A stretch of DNA of 64,000 nt from Epiperipatus broadwayi (Eukaryota > Onychophora > Udeonychophora > Euonychophora > Peripatidae): the NCBI GenBank assembly GCA_028023455.1, contig JAQFVV010012510.1:810001-874000 (forward strand), in the 5' to 3' direction. The position numbers and the translations under genes are program-made. The stretch's first letter is position 1, and each line of letters starts with the position of its first letter. Of the stretch, positions 1-12,488 are shown piece after piece. The notes under the pieces were generated by a model. The model ran no database searches, was not told where the DNA came from, and saw nothing but the letters and a program-made list of their open reading frames with translations.

Positions 1-1900
1 AAACAGAAAAGACTCTTGTTATAAGATCTCCAGGAAATGGAATAGGTAACTATCTCATTTGCATAAATTTGCATCACTCTTAATCAATTTATTTATTTAC
101 AAGATGGCTATGAATATGAGGACCCTGACCCTCCAAAGCACTTAGCCACATACTTAAATACAGATATTTAGTTTGTATCACTCTGTATTAATATTTCTTT
201 GTCTTCAGCTTTGTGTGTTTGTGCGTTTTAGCCATTTTATATTTTATACTTTGGAATAATTAGCCACAAAGTCTAAACTTTTTGCTCATTTAAATCAAAG
301 TCTGTATAAATTGGATTTAAATCATTAAAAACAACAGATACATCACAATTTGAATTGGCAAAAAATAAATCATCAGTTTGCATAAATATGCATAACTTCA
401 GACAATTAGATATTTTCAGTCACTGCTACAAACCATTCCAGATTAACTGAGTCAGTAAAAGCAATAAATAGCATTTTTGTTCATTTGCCACACAATAACA
501 ATTATGTCTAAAAATCGTTTTGACTCTTTAAAACCAATTTCTAGAAACCACTTACCTATGATCAAAAAATTATTAAAAGTACTTTTGCTATAACAGATAA
601 CAATGATATTCCATTTTAATTATTGCAATAACTCTATTCTTTTTTTTTTTTTTGCTTCAATTTATAAAAATAAAGAAGGATTCTTAAAAGAAATGAAAAA
701 TGTAATGGATCCAAATATTCTTAAACAATTTCAATAGTTGTGAAGCTAAATATATCACCATATTTTAACATTTTTCCAGATGTCTCATCAGGACTCACAG
801 CCCTTGTTTTAAGATGATAAGGAGCTGTTTTTGTTTTTTTTTAACCTTCCTAATAATGAGTATTTTAATTCAGATCTAATTAAATAGATACATATTATAA
901 ATTCTTGTATTATTATTCAAAAAAATGATTAAAATTCTATAAGTGTTCAAAATATAATGATCATAATAAAAATAATCATTTTACAATTTAATTAAATTAT
1001 AATGGATCCCTATTCAATGCATCAAAAACCCATCCAAAGTGATAGTAATCTACAAATGACTGTTATCTATTTTGCAACTTTAATTAACCAATTGTTCTTA
1101 AATCTTGTCAGTCAATGAATTTCGGCCTTTAGATCCTATGTTCCTTATAAAACTCATCATGGATTTCATTAAGGCAATTCAATCACTATTGGAAAACCAG
1201 GCGGTATTCTTTTTTTTCGTATGTCTATGAATTAAACTTAATTGTATTAGCACATATTATGAAACTCTAGCAATATGACAAATATGAAAATTCAAGTTCG
1301 CAATTTTAATGTTTAACAACTATTACAATTTAACATAAGTAGTAATTGCTTCTAAGAAATAAACATCAAATTCCCAAACATTGTGTTTGGAAATTGGAAT
1401 ATATTCTTTAAAAAAACCATTATTTTATTTTGAGTGTACTAACCTACGATATATCCACAAAATATACACTTTTCGAATATAAATTTCAAAAAGAATCAAG
1501 TTAAGGTGAGAAAGGCTTGCATGGTATGCAGTCTATTAATTTAGAATATTTTGATATATAATTACTAAGTGCTAATCTTGCACAGAATTCTAAGTACACA
1601 GTATGTGAGGCAGTACCCAATATTTCGATTTAATTATAATTTGTTAAAAACCAGTATCATATAAGTTGATAGAGTGAAAAAAGAATGTTTAATTAAATGA
1701 ACCATTTGTTTAAATTACGAAAATAATTTTTTTTTGAGATTTGAATTACGAGCTTTTAAATTTGTCTTTATGAAGGGAAAAATTTTATTTTCCACAATAG
1801 ATAAATAAAGTCTATTACATACCTTTTCAATCATATTTTCTACATCGAAAATATGAAATGGATATCATGGATTAGAGGAAAGAAATAAAAAAGATCAAAA
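1..1900. other. AT-rich non-coding DNA, probably MED20 intron 2 or 3' flank
   Basis: No exon, RNA gene or recognisable element was found. The stretch is A/T-rich with short homopolymer runs. It lies downstream of MED20 exon 2 on that gene's strand, so the remaining MED20 exons might be here or beyond the left edge. I looked for the conserved continuation of MED20 on the minus strand and did not find it. Confidence 0.5.
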
Positions 1901-2800
1901 ATTAATAAGATTAGGGATTGAAAAAATAAAGTAGTAACATTGAAGACAAGAATATAAAAATTACAAGTATTCAAGAAAATTGATTATGTTCAAATTTCAA
2001 AGTAGGTTTAAGAACAATTTTGAGAATACATAGCCTAAAGCAAATCATAATTTTGGAAATGAAAGAATTTAGACACTATCTTTTAAAGAGATTGGAAAAC
2101 TGATTCAAGAAAAATTGATCAATGAAAAAAAAAAGAGCAAAATGACTTGGATTAACAGAAGTATGATAAATAAAATGAAAGAGAAGATGGAAATTAAATG
2201 AAGAAAGTAAACATTTATCAAAAAATTTATAGCAAGTTGAAATCTGAAACAGATAAAAATAGGAGAAAATGATTAGATGATATCTGCAGGGAAATAAAGG
2301 AATTATAAAGAAAAAGTATGTTTGATTAGCTAGTACAATAAGACATTTTGTTTGGAAAAAGCAGGAAACTAAAACAAACCCATAAAAGTGACTGCACTGT
2401 TGAATGATAGAAATAACAATCCTTTATTTTAATTAAAAAAGAAAGTTATATAGAAATAGGAATAAAACAAAGTATAATGACGCTGTAAAAAATTATAAAA
2501 ATATTGATTACAGATAAAAACTGGCAAAAAAAGAAATTTATGGGCTATTAGAGACTGAGAGAAAAAAAAATTTGAGAAAATTAATTGCTGTTTTTATATA
2601 ATCTATGAATTGGAAAAATGGATACCATAATTTCATTAGAGTAAGTATAATATAATGAAAACAGATATAAAGAGAAAAGAAGCAAGACTAATATTTATTT
2701 CACTGAATTTGAAGTTTGTTGGATAGGTACATAAAAAAATATAGATTGGAAGGAGAGAAGCTTATTAGAAAATCTGTACATAATTCAAAAGATTGTAACA
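1900..2800 (+). mobile_element. Decayed non-LTR retrotransposon, region between endonuclease and reverse transcriptase
   Basis: The plus strand is purine-rich and in broken frames reads like the linker that precedes the reverse transcriptase in RTE/CR1-type LINEs. A stretch near 2140-2200 reads as KMTWINRSMINKMKEK, which resembles the usual PWMNEEIL-type segment, followed by lysine/glutamate-rich helical text near 2280-2330. There are many stops and frameshifts and no intact ORF. The piece at 3350-3850 on the same strand looks like the C-terminal part of a similar element, so the two may be one insertion split by unrelated sequence. Confidence 0.4.
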
Positions 2801-3070
2801 ATAAATGGTTTTCTTTACAGATGTCCGAAATGTAGAAAAATATAAGCATATGTCAATTGTTTTGTTATTAAATCTATTTTTGTCAAACACGAGTCTAAAC
2901 ATAGCCACAGCTTTGAACCCACATCTGCCAGTATTGTCTTCTCCGAAAGAAACAATGCTAAATGCAAACTTAAAGATGCCTGGGACATTGCCAACAATAT
3001 ACATACAATCAACAAGAAAGAATTCTGCATTCCTCTATCAAAAAAAGTGCCTCGTTTAAATCAATTCATT
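2800..3070 (+). pseudogene. Possible FLYWCH/MULE-type zinc-finger fragment
   Basis: One plus-strand frame reads GFLYRCPKCRKI, a stop, then a segment ending KHESKHSHSFEP and KLKDAWDIANN. The order FLYxRC, CxxC, later HxH, then a charged helix resembles FLYWCH zinc fingers, which occur in MULE transposases and some host proteins. It has at least one internal stop and no continuation was found. All frames here are unusually open for the region, so the reading frame is uncertain. A splice-acceptor-like TTTTCTTTACAG precedes it, but no partner exon was found. Confidence 0.3.
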
Positions 3071-3349
3071 TACATATAATCAAATTTTATATAAATCACA
3101 ACTTTTATGATTCTTCTATAAATCTCACCATTTTCTTGGACAACTATAAATAACTATGAATATGGCAACCATTTGGTTGCAAGCATGCTCAGCATACTAT
3201 GTTATTAAAGTATTAAACAAGCTTTTCTTAGTATACAGGTTGTATGTATTTTATTTTTTGAATTAATATACACTACGAAGAGTGCATATTAATATTAATA
3301 GCAGGGAATTTCATTGTATCATATTTTCTGATGAAATGGCATAATTTGT

Positions 3350-3850
3350 GGATCATAAGAATTAACTTTTAATAAAATGTTAAATAGGTTCATTAAAATT
3401 TGTAGAAACTTTGGAATGAAAATAAATGCAAACAAATTAGAGCAATGAAAGCAAGTGCTGGGATAACAAGGCTATGAATAAACATCGAACAGAAAACTTT
3501 AGAAGAATTTAGTATTAAGTGTTTAAGAAATAGTTTAATAGAAGTTAGGGAAAAAAAATTACGGAGTTCATTAAAATCAAATTTAAGACTTTTAACTATA
3601 TTACAGTTTTATATAAAGATAAGATTAATAATAGAGAAATACTGAAAAGAGTAAATAAAAAAGATTATGTATTTTTTTAAAAAAAGGATTGGGAATGTAC
3701 TTTGAGATATAGAAATTATCAAAACTATTTGGAAAAGATAGCAAAGGGCTAAAAGATGAGAAATAGAAAAGAAAGCAGATGAAAGATAAACGTAAGAGAA
3801 TAACTATGTGTAATCAATATGTAAAGTAGAGAACAGAAAAAAATAAAAAA
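3350..3850 (+). mobile_element. Decayed LINE fragment, C-terminal part of reverse transcriptase
   Basis: Broken frames give MLNRFIKICRNFGMKINANK around 3378-3440, the segment that follows the YADD box in many RTE/Jockey-like LINEs (usual form: LNRL, NYGMKIN, KTK). Purine-rich, stop-ridden sequence continues to about 3850. The strand matches the LINE-like block at 1900-2800. Confidence 0.5.
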
Positions 3851-4019
3851 TCGTTTACTGCACTTGATCTGTCATTTCGCAAACAAGTAATGACAATTAA
3901 AAAATTTCAATCGCAGATTGCCAAACTGTTTATGCTGTGTATTGCATTCCGAATACCAAGAAACAAAATAATAAGAATAGCGAACAGAGTACTACAATCG
4001 CAACACAAATATATATATA

Positions 4020-4440
4020 GTTTCCTATGGTTAACTTCCCTCGATGAGGTAGTGCTACACACATAACACAATCTATATACATAGTTCTCTTTGGTTCATT
4101 TCCCCCAACACCCTTTAAAATTGGCTGCTTTCAAGATGATAACCATTGGTCTCAGTTTCCCAAACACTTTGGCCCCGGTCCAGTTCAGCAACACATGAAC
4201 ACATTTGGCTTTGTCATAGAACCCTGCGACCATTACTATGAGCTTCTTTCAGCTGCAATTGCTGGAAAATCAACTCTTCACATCTAGCTGGTATCCAGAC
4301 AGTTTCCTCTGGCCCCGGTTTCCCAAACTCTTTGGACCTGTTCAGCTACTGCCCGTGAACACATTTTCATTGTAGAGCGCTGCACACTCACTTAAGCTAC
4401 TGTCACATCTCTGTAAAATGAACCGGAAAATGAACCATGC
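4020..4440. repeat. GC-richer block with two diverged tandem copies
   Basis: This block is clearly less AT-rich than its surroundings. It holds two diverged copies of one unit, about 4147-4308 and 4311-4425, each with TTTCCCAAAC, then CTTTGG, a GTTCAGC tract and GAACACATTT. The period is about 160 bp. No ORF is seen. It could be a satellite fragment or part of an LTR or pLTR; the family was not recognised. Confidence 0.45.
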
Positions 4441-6150
4441 GCTCTGTTGCTCACTCTATTTATAGTTTTTTATCGTACGATGGAATTCATCTTAGCTTTT
4501 AATTATTCACACAATTAATTACTTATTTCCATATATGATAACGTTTTAGGTCTATACAATTAATTGCTGTCCTAGGAATTCATTACGATATAAGGTAATT
4601 TATAAAGTATATTCCATTACTTAATTACTTTCTTATCAAGAAATATTTGAAATCAGCAAATATTTCTTGGAAATTATTGATCGCAATGTTCTTATCGCAA
4701 TTAACATAAATTTAATCATGAATTAAATCTACCACAAATCCGTAAGCGATCTAAAATATATTCCTACTTTTTCTCGAGTGCACAAACTTATATACTAATA
4801 TCTATGTAAATATTTTTACAAAACATCATAGTTTCTAAAATATAATCTAACATTATCCATATAAGTAATAATTTTAAAAAAGTCCAAAAATGCTTTGAAG
4901 TAACTGTTTATAAATGGCTATATAATATATGTATATTAATAACATTTAAATTATAGAAAAATGTAAAATAATATTCTCAAGAATCTATGGATAATTAACA
5001 TAATTTATTTTAGTATTATGGTCATTATTGCTAGCATTATTCAAATGGACTGCAAAATAGTCTACTTGCTTTTTTTTTCACTAAAAGAAAATGTATAATT
5101 TTAAATCCCCATACTAAACAAATAGATTGGAGAATATATTCTCCTACTGCCATTATATAGTAAAAAGATTATTAGACAATTCGGTTCCATATTTATTCTC
5201 TTTAGTTTAGTAACCATTTTCTAATTTCATCTGTTTGTAATTTCTGTCCAATGAAAGTAGCACAGTTATAATCTTTTTTTGAATGACTAACTTAGAAGAT
5301 CTCTCTAGTTTTCGTAGTTATTACAGCAAAGAGTTCCATCATTAATGTCTCTGCTTTTTTTTTTTTCCATTTTCTTCAATTTGGAATTAAAAAATACTTT
5401 TGCCTACCATTAATCACCATTAAGATAAAAGTATGTTCATTCACACATTAAAAAATATTAAGTCAATAATAATTCCCACATTTGAAGAATGTTAATACAT
5501 TATTTGTAGATATAGCAATAACCAATATAGCAATGAAGAGTCTGACTTATCTTTAAAGAAAATCCAACGTTAACATCACCCATAAATGGATGCATCAAAT
5601 ATTAGTTTTTAATTTTTTGTTGGCCAAAAGAATGATCCTTAAAATCTATTCTTATATGTAAACCAGGAATGGCCAATCAATGCCACAAATGACAAACTTG
5701 GTACTTTGAACTTCTGTTTATGAAAATAAATAGTAAATCTAGATCGTGTAAAATAATATGGTAATCAAAAAATAATTTTTATTAATAAACAGAAAAAAAA
5801 AATTACGACAAAAATTCAGCGAGTCAAAAAAATAATAATTCTGAATTCAATCTGTAAGTAGACATTTCACACTTGTCTAACAGTGAGGACTAATCCAGAC
5901 TAATTTGTACCTATCCTTTAACCTTCATTTTGTAACTGTTAGTACTTTGTAAAATTTGCAGTTTTATTCTTTAAGAAAATTATTTTCATCAATGAAATTA
6001 AGAAAAGTAAAATAAAATAACCTCTGACTGATTTGAATTTGAAAAATGCTTTACTTAACTCTATTAAAAATCTACTGAAAAAAAAAAATAAGCAGACACA
6101 GAAGTCGCATTAAAATAAGCAACAATTAAATTTGAACATTTTTTCCGTAA
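4441..6150. other. AT-rich non-coding DNA
   Basis: No exon, ORF or recognised repeat is seen. The stretch is A/T-rich with poly-T and poly-A runs. It is probably part of MED20 intron 2. Confidence 0.5.
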
Positions 6151-6710
6151 TATAATAATGTATTATAAATAAATACATAAACTTCTTCTTATTTCTTTCC
6201 AAAAACTTTATTTCCATATATTAACTAATGAACATATACATAAATTCGCATATTATACATTTCATCACATGATCACCATTTCTTATGCTTGCTCATAACT
6301 GTTAAAACAGGCAAACTCTCCATATAGTAGTGCCACTCAGTGCAAGCCAGAGTAATCAATGGATGCCAGACGGCTTGTGCATAAAATCCCCATCTAGTTT
6401 CTCAGATCCAAAGTTCCTCACTGACGAAGGCCACAAACCAGAAACTAGTCTGGGCATATTGGATGAGTAGGAACTAGATAGGGATTTTATGCACAAGCTT
6501 TCTGGCATTCATTGATTACTCTGGCTTGCACTGAGTGACACTACTGTACAGAGTTTTGATATTAGAAATTTCCAACGTTTCAATTGTTTTTTACACCATT
6601 ACAATATATAATATGTATAATATGTGAATTTATACATATGTTCATTAGTTAATAAAAGTTTTTGGAAAGAAATAAGATTATGCATTTATTTATAATGTTG
6701 GAGAACATAT
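6150..6710. repeat. Family B foldback repeat, long palindromic copy
   Basis: The outer arms about 6150-6262 and 6590-6710 are inverted copies of each other, for example CTTTCCAAAAACTTTATT against its reverse complement near 6650. The inner part is family B, starting CATCACATGATCACCATT at 6263. Inside are the mirrored marks of the family: CTTGTGCATAAAATCCC at about 6375 and GGGATTTTATGCACAAGC at about 6481. One hammerhead-like sequence lies in the centre. Confidence 0.7.
6406..6464 (+). ncRNA. Hammerhead ribozyme, type I-like (family B)
   Basis: The core CTGACGA is at 6421-6427 and GAAA at 6441-6444. Stem II is GGCCACAAACC with a short 5' loop. Stem III is minimal (ACTAGT), with U16.1 and cleavage base C at 6449-6450. 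Stem I has two parts: TCCTCA against TGGGCA (one pair lost) and ATCCAA against TTGGAT. It lies antisense to MED20, in its presumed intron 2. Confidence 0.55.
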
Positions 6711-7148
6711 ATATTTTTAAAAAAAAAAAGTGATTGTTTAATTTGTCATTGTATAATGATAATATTATGGCGTAATGTATATTGCATAATAATGTACTAG
6801 AGACAGTTTTTTTTCTATAGTACATTATATTATGAAAAAAAAAGTTAAATATTATATATCTATATTATGCTGTATTTTATTCCAAAATTGAATATAATAT
6901 AAAAATTGTATGGTGCATGTAAATTTACAGGTGGAAAAAAACATCATATGTAATGTAAAATGGTGGCCACCAATAAACCCTATATTATATAATCTGTCTA
7001 TTCTATATGTTTGATTTTATAACGATAAACTTTTTTTTTGTTAATTCTGAAAGAAATAACCAAAAAGACAAATCTCAATTGGCCCACACCAATAATTTTT
7101 TTGTACAGTAAAATCATGTTAAAAATAGATCGATAATAATAAACTTAC
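6711..7148. other. AT-rich sequence next to MED20 exon 2
   Basis: This is low-complexity A/T-rich DNA with a small imperfect hairpin near 6785-6835 (TAATGTACTA against TAGTACATTA). No coding potential is seen. Confidence 0.4.
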
Positions 7149-7291
7149 AAATCGCGGAAGCAGAATGGAAAGATTCGCAATCAACACAAAAATTTCCAGC
7201 TTTCACAGCACCGAGTATCTCCAGCCGTTTATGTAAAACTTCAATGGCATGTTGGGCATTTTTACCTTCAGGTACTGGCCACTGACAAACC
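7149..7291 (-). CDS. MED20: MED20, exon 2 (Mediator complex subunit 20)
   Basis: MED20 is a head-module subunit of Mediator, the nuclear complex linking transcription factors to RNA polymerase II. The exon is 143 nt and encodes 47 full codons starting [14 protein letters not shown] and containing [20 protein letters not shown]. This matches the conserved N-terminus of animal MED20 (known form: PVAEGK, LEMLGA, GTFCVDCE). On the minus strand it has an acceptor (TTTTTTAG before 7291) and a donor (GTAAGT after 7149). It joins in frame to the 14-nt exon at 11856-11869, where the split codon becomes TGG, and ends with one base of the next codon. The remaining roughly 150-160 residues usual for the family were not found and probably lie left of the window. 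Confidence 0.9.
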
Positions 7292-8970
7292 CTAAAAAAT
7301 TATTTCACTTTATTACAAAATATCAAATGTTATAAATCAATTTTGAAATCCACATACATATATAAACATTCGCAGAGTTACAAATTTCAAATAAATGAAG
7401 GGTTAATCACATCATTCAAAACATTTAAATTAAAATCTAATTTTTAATACAAATCAGAACACCTAAAAAATTTAAAATCCAGCAACTTGATACGACATTT
7501 CTTCAGAGTCAGAGAATCTTCAACTACTCTGGAAAAACTCAACAAATATAGAAGTACAATGGGTAACTCCGTGTATTCAAATTAACAATGTATTATTTCG
7601 ATGGAGTATGAATAATATTCACTCTCATTTATCTTGAAGTTGACTATTCATTTTAAATGACAAAAAATATACTGATTCTCTGTATCCATAAATTCACTCA
7701 GTTAAATATTAGGTAAATTTTACGATGCTCTAATTAAAATTAAAATTAATCTCATATTCTAAGTTTTCTACGTGCGTTTATTTTTATGCTATATATTATA
7801 TTAAATGTAAAGATAAAATTTTATTTTACATATGATCCAATAAGATGAATTAATTATGGTATTATGGTTAAACGTATTATTAATGTGGATATGCTTTGTA
7901 GCCCCAGAAAACATTTTTTATCGTTATAAGTAATATTTCAGTATAAATTTTACACAATTTAATTATTTAAAGAATTCATTAATCTTTAAATAAAATTAAA
8001 TTGAAAGGCTGCAAACCTTTCACGTTTATTATAATACTTATCTGACAGCCAATCAGATGTTATGATGACTATCTGAATCATCAAACCGTAAACACAAGAA
8101 AGAAAATTTTACAAGATGCAGTTCTAAATACTGAGATGTAGAATAAATTGTCTTAAATGTTAGCAAGCACTGGAAAATTATAATCACGATCAAGAGTTAG
8201 CATAATTCAAAAAATTTCTTGAAGGTGTGATGAAATAATGGACAGCTAAATAATTGAAAATTATCTAACCACAACAATGCAAAGCATGAATTACTACAAT
8301 TAAAGCAATTAGTTTAATTACAATTATATAAATAACCAATTATATAATTTAACACATTCAAAACACTTAAGTTATAATACAGTATTTTTATTTATTTATT
8401 TACTGAGCAAAGAACTTTTTTTAACCAGTAAATTATGGAGTAGCATGCTATTTTGCTGATAATACAACCCTGAAATGATGTAAACCTTTTCTTACTAAGA
8501 AACAAAACATGGTAGTGCACCCTATTGGTTCATTATAAAAAAGACATTAACCATTCTATACAATAACCAAATTTTGAATTGTAAACTTGTGATAATACAG
8601 TAAGTCTTCATATATTCATAATATTTGTTTGCAAACTTTGTTGGAGATATTAAAATTTATTAATAGTAGTGAACTGTATAAATATACTCAAAGCCAATTT
8701 CTTCCACAAACTGCCGGTAAATTTAAATTTTATTCTTAAAATTAACATTCTATTTTTTGAAGAATAAATATGAATAATTAATTTATTAAGGCGATTCAAT
8801 TCAAAATAATAAAAATTATTACTTTAAAATATAGTTATTACTATTGCACTTATCCTGAGAATCTATCCATTCATTATAAAATGTCTGTAATTGAATTCTC
8901 AGAGATTTCTTTTTGTTCCATAATTTTTTTTATTAATACATTTTATAAAAAAATGTCATAAAAAAAAATT

Positions 8971-9058
8971 ACATGACCACCATCTCTTATACTAGCACAT
9001 AATTGATTACTCTGGTTGGCACAGGGTGGTACTACTGTAAGGAGAGTTTTGCCTTGCT
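8971..9058. repeat. Family B fragment
   Basis: This is a short internally deleted copy. ACATGACCACCATCTCTTAT resembles the family's terminal sequence, followed directly by the other terminal mark GATTACTCTGGTTGGCACAG and GGAGAGTTTTGCCT. No ribozyme core remains. Confidence 0.6.
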
Positions 9059-9373
9059 TAAGAAAAAATTATATGAACTACTACTACTTCAAAAATCATT
9101 TTCCTGCTATGTTTAGTCAAAGACAATTTCATATTTTCTTCCAAAATGCTGACAAAATGTGGACTACATTTAATCCATTAAAAATACACTTATGAAAGAA
9201 TAAAAGGAGCTAATGATGCGATTTGCGTTTGATATCTTATGATGCAAATACTGGAAGCAACCATGTGAATAAAAAAAATAATATTTAAAGGTTTAAATTT
9301 TTTTTAAATTTCTATTAAAATTTACTTTTTATTTAGTTTATTTCTTTCAATTATAAATAAATAAAAGTAAACA

Positions 9374-9587
9374 TCACAAGATCACCATTTCTTACGCTTG
9401 CTCATAACCATTATTAAAACAGGCAAAACAGACTGACGAAAGCCACAAGCTAGAAACTAGTCTGGAGATATTGGATGAATAGGCACTAGATAGGGATTTT
9501 ATGCACAAGCCTTCTGGCATCCATTGATTGCTCTTGTTAGCACAAGACTGGCACTACTATATGGAGAGTTTTGCCTGTTTTAATAAA
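9374..9587 (+). repeat. Family B repeat with partial hammerhead
   Basis: It starts with AAACATCACAAGATCACC and ends with GAGTTTTGCCTGTTTT. The 11-bp sequence AATAAATAAAA is found on both sides and is a possible target duplication, though low in complexity. The core CTGACGA (9433-9439), a stem II GCCACAAGC, GAAA, the minimal stem III CTAG and a TC cleavage site are present. The 5' strand of stem I is missing, so this copy should be inactive. Confidence 0.6.
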
Positions 9588-11369
9588 TAAAACTGCTGAT
9601 ATAGAAATCGGGATAAGGGGAGATGACTATATAAAGCTCACTGAAGCTGTTGTAGAAAAATCTTTTTATCAGTTATAACAAGCAAGCCTTCAATCATCAC
9701 TAATTATAAATCAAAATAGATGTGAATCTTAATTTATACTAAACAGATTTTATTTAAAAATTATATAATATATATATAGTAAAATAAAATTCAATTTTTT
9801 ATAAATATAAGAAGAGATTATTATATGTAAATATATCTATACAAAATTCCAGGTAAAAATAATTTATAATTAAATGCAAAAACCCAAAGAAAATGCCAGA
9901 AGCTTCCGTGTTTATTGTACTTAGAAAGTCACAATCTTTTTTGCTTAAACTTCTAAATTTTGTGCACTTTTGGATCAAAATAATGTCATCAAGTAGGCAC
10001 GATCTATTAATACAAGATAGCGGCCGCATAAACGTTATATTTCGATGTTTTGCATAACAACAATGCCATCAAGTGGCCAATCCTGTCTAACAGAACAGTA
10101 CCTTAATATAATTAAATGAATTTTCAAAAGGAACAATAATTTTTAAATAAAAAAAATAGGGTCATACACATCTAAATAAACTCTTCTAACGCTATAATTA
10201 CATTTCTTTAATACAGCATAGTACTTTTAAGTTGCCTAAATGTACTATCCATTGGTTGAGCAACCCATCTACTTATCAAAATAAACAAAAAGTTAATAAC
10301 AAGTTTCATTTATCATAACAAAAATAATATATTATTTGAAACAAAAAGTAAAATAACATGTGTTTTAAAACAGAAATGAAAATAATATAATTGATTTAGG
10401 AAACACATTTGAAAAAATTTAATTAGCAATAGGAGCTAAATAAGCAAGCACATGAACAGATAAAATAAATGTAATTCATTAGAAAATATATTGACTAAAG
10501 GTATTGAGCTAAAATAAGTTAAACTTAATATTTACGTGTTTGCCCAAGATAGCTGTAGTAGACCTAAAAATACATCAAAGGATGAAAGGGAATCTCAATG
10601 GAACAGACATGTATGCAAACAACAATATCAAATATAATAATGCTGTATTTTCAAATTTTGAATTTCAATGCCGTGCTCTGCTATATAGTTCAGACTTTGG
10701 AGAACAGAATGTATCAAGTGGGTCAGGTAGACAGATGCTTCTGCATACCACTATCTACAGAATTTAACTCCAGGCTGTTCGTTATTCAGACTTTCGATTG
10801 GAAAACAGACAAATTATCCCGATTTCCACATTTATATTCATTAATTTCTTGTATGGGGTGAACGATTTATTTAAATTTAGTATTGTTAATTTCTTCAATA
10901 ATAATAACAATCGAATGGTTCATTACTCAAGAGTTCATAACAAGTTCAAGTACTGGAAAAAAGGAGGAAATTGCAATCCATAGATCTAGAGTCCAAAATC
11001 TACTATTCTGTCACTACAAATATTTAGTTATATTTCAAATGGGAAATAGACATTTTGCTTTATTAAATTTATATTGGACAGAAATGAAATTAAATATGTT
11101 ATTGTGAGATTTAATTTATAAAGTATATAAAATTTATCCCATAATTATTGTTATTATTAATGATAATATTTAAACTCTAGCACAAATAATTATAAAAAAA
11201 TCAACTTTTATAAAAGATTATCAATGTAATAAATACTATGGCTCTTAAATTTTCATAAAATTTGATACTTTAATTTTATATAATTTCCTTTTTTAAAAAT
11301 AATTTTATTATAATATTTAAATACAAGTATAGTGTATATACTTAAGCTAGATGTAATTAAAGGAAATGA

Positions 11370-11480
11370 CCGCATACATATTAAAAAGATAAATGATCTC
11401 AAATATACATATACTGAACCAACTAACGAGTGCTGGTTCAGCATGAAATACCTTTTGTCATATGTATGTGTATCGGTCAT
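11370..11480 (+). repeat. Family A fragment with decayed hammerhead
   Basis: It shares GATAAATGATC, ACCAAC, GTGCTGGTTCAGCATGAAAT and GTGT-rich flanks with the large family A element at 13867-14830. The ribozyme-like part is 11418-11465: ACCAA, then CTAACGA (U4 to A4 change in the core), stem II GTGCT/AGCAT, then GAAA. The stem I 3' strand has decayed to TTGTC. Confidence 0.5.
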
Positions 11481-11855
11481 ATAACATAGAGTGGATGACT
11501 GATGAGGGTTTGAAAATCTGTGTTCAAATCTTCAATTTTATTATAATAATCAATAAATTTGCTGAAATGACGTTGGCAAAATCAATAAAAACAATTCTGT
11601 TTATTTGCAGACTCTTACATTTCTTGAGTTCACAAGTTATTTATAAATAATTGTTATATTTGTTTTATTTTGCAGAAATAAATAAAAAGTTAGTTACGGC
11701 ATTGTGTGTACTGTTAATTTAATATTTCGTATTAAGAAGTTATTACTAGATTGGTCAATTCAGTATCTAGACCAAAAATACATATAAAAACATCATTTTC
11801 ACTATATAAATACAAAACTTGAAAAAAGTATTAATTAGGTGAATTACTTTCTTAC

Positions 11856-11869
11856 CATACAACACCCAT
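11856..11869 (-). CDS. MED20: MED20, exon 1 (start codon exon)
   Basis: The coding part is 14 nt on the minus strand: ATG, GGT, GTT, GTA and the first two bases of a codon, followed by the donor GTAAGAAA. Spliced to 7149-7291 it gives [15 protein letters not shown]. This aligns with the conserved MGVT start of animal MED20, which is why this ATG was chosen. The 5' UTR runs into the shared promoter region to the right. Confidence 0.85.
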
Positions 11870-12488
11870 TATTTATACTTCTACAAATAAATAAAATTAA
11901 TAAATAACAAAAATAATGTTGAAAATACAAAATAGAAAGATGCAAGTCGCCATTTCCAAATTTACTACAATGCGTTTAAAAAGTAACTACTATTTCATAA
12001 AACTGCACCTTATATTTAAGACAGCTTATTGCTGTGTTTGTAATTACAGTATTAATGGATTTGATGCAATTGATAAAATGAGACTTAATTTTTTCCTAAA
12101 AAAATTGAGTTATTTTTGCAAGAATTTTAAAATCCATTTAAATTTAATTACTATTCTAATTTCACAGCTAACATTTTTTTAAAAAAATTATAAAACGTTC
12201 TGAATTCTTAAATTTTTATTTCTCAGACAATTAAATAAATTACGTAATTACAAATTATTTGCTAAAGTAATATAGTATTTGTTTATAATTATTGATACAG
12301 TAATAATAAAAATTTTAAATCTTTTATATATACAGTACATTTCAAATATTGGATAGCAACGTATAAGTCTATATTTTTCAGTCACTAACTCATGGATATT
12401 TTCTAAACGCAGTTCTAGTTTGCGCATGTGCACAAAGCTTACGCTGATTTCTTAGTCTTTGTTGTGTGTGTATAGAAACAAATTAAAA
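11870..12488. promoter_or_regulatory. Bidirectional MED20/SNRPF promoter region
   Basis: The two start codons point away from each other, 619 bp apart, so both 5' UTRs and both promoters must lie here unless an upstream non-coding exon exists. There is no clear TATA box at a plausible distance for either gene. TGCGCATGTGCA at 12421-12432 is one mismatch from the NRF-1 (alpha-Pal) consensus, a common element of housekeeping promoters. The short ORFs here (about 11916-12182) show no domain and look like chance. Confidence 0.6.
12421..12432. promoter_or_regulatory. NRF-1-like palindromic site
   Basis: TGCGCATGTGCA differs from YGCGCAYGCGCR at one position. It lies 57 bp before the SNRPF start codon, in one of the few GC-containing patches of the intergenic region. 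Function is inferred from the motif only. Confidence 0.4.

Larger units (their letters stand above)
7292..11855 (-). other. MED20 intron 1
   Basis: The intron is 4.56 kb, with donor GTAAGAAA at 11855 and acceptor TTTTTTAG at 7292 on the minus strand. It contains family B pieces at 8971-9058 and 9374-9587 and a family A fragment near 11370-11480. Otherwise it is AT-rich, with only chance ORFs (for example around 10540-11107, which have no recognisable domain). Confidence 0.75.

Noticed and set aside
760-800. CTGATGA on the minus strand near 785, possible hammerhead
   Set aside because: The following stem is not closed by GAAA, and no stem I or stem III can be formed.
10540-12433. Cluster of small ORFs (60-90 codons) in MED20 intron 1 and the promoter region
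   Set aside because: No domain, no splice context or conservation mark; expected by chance in such a long stretch.
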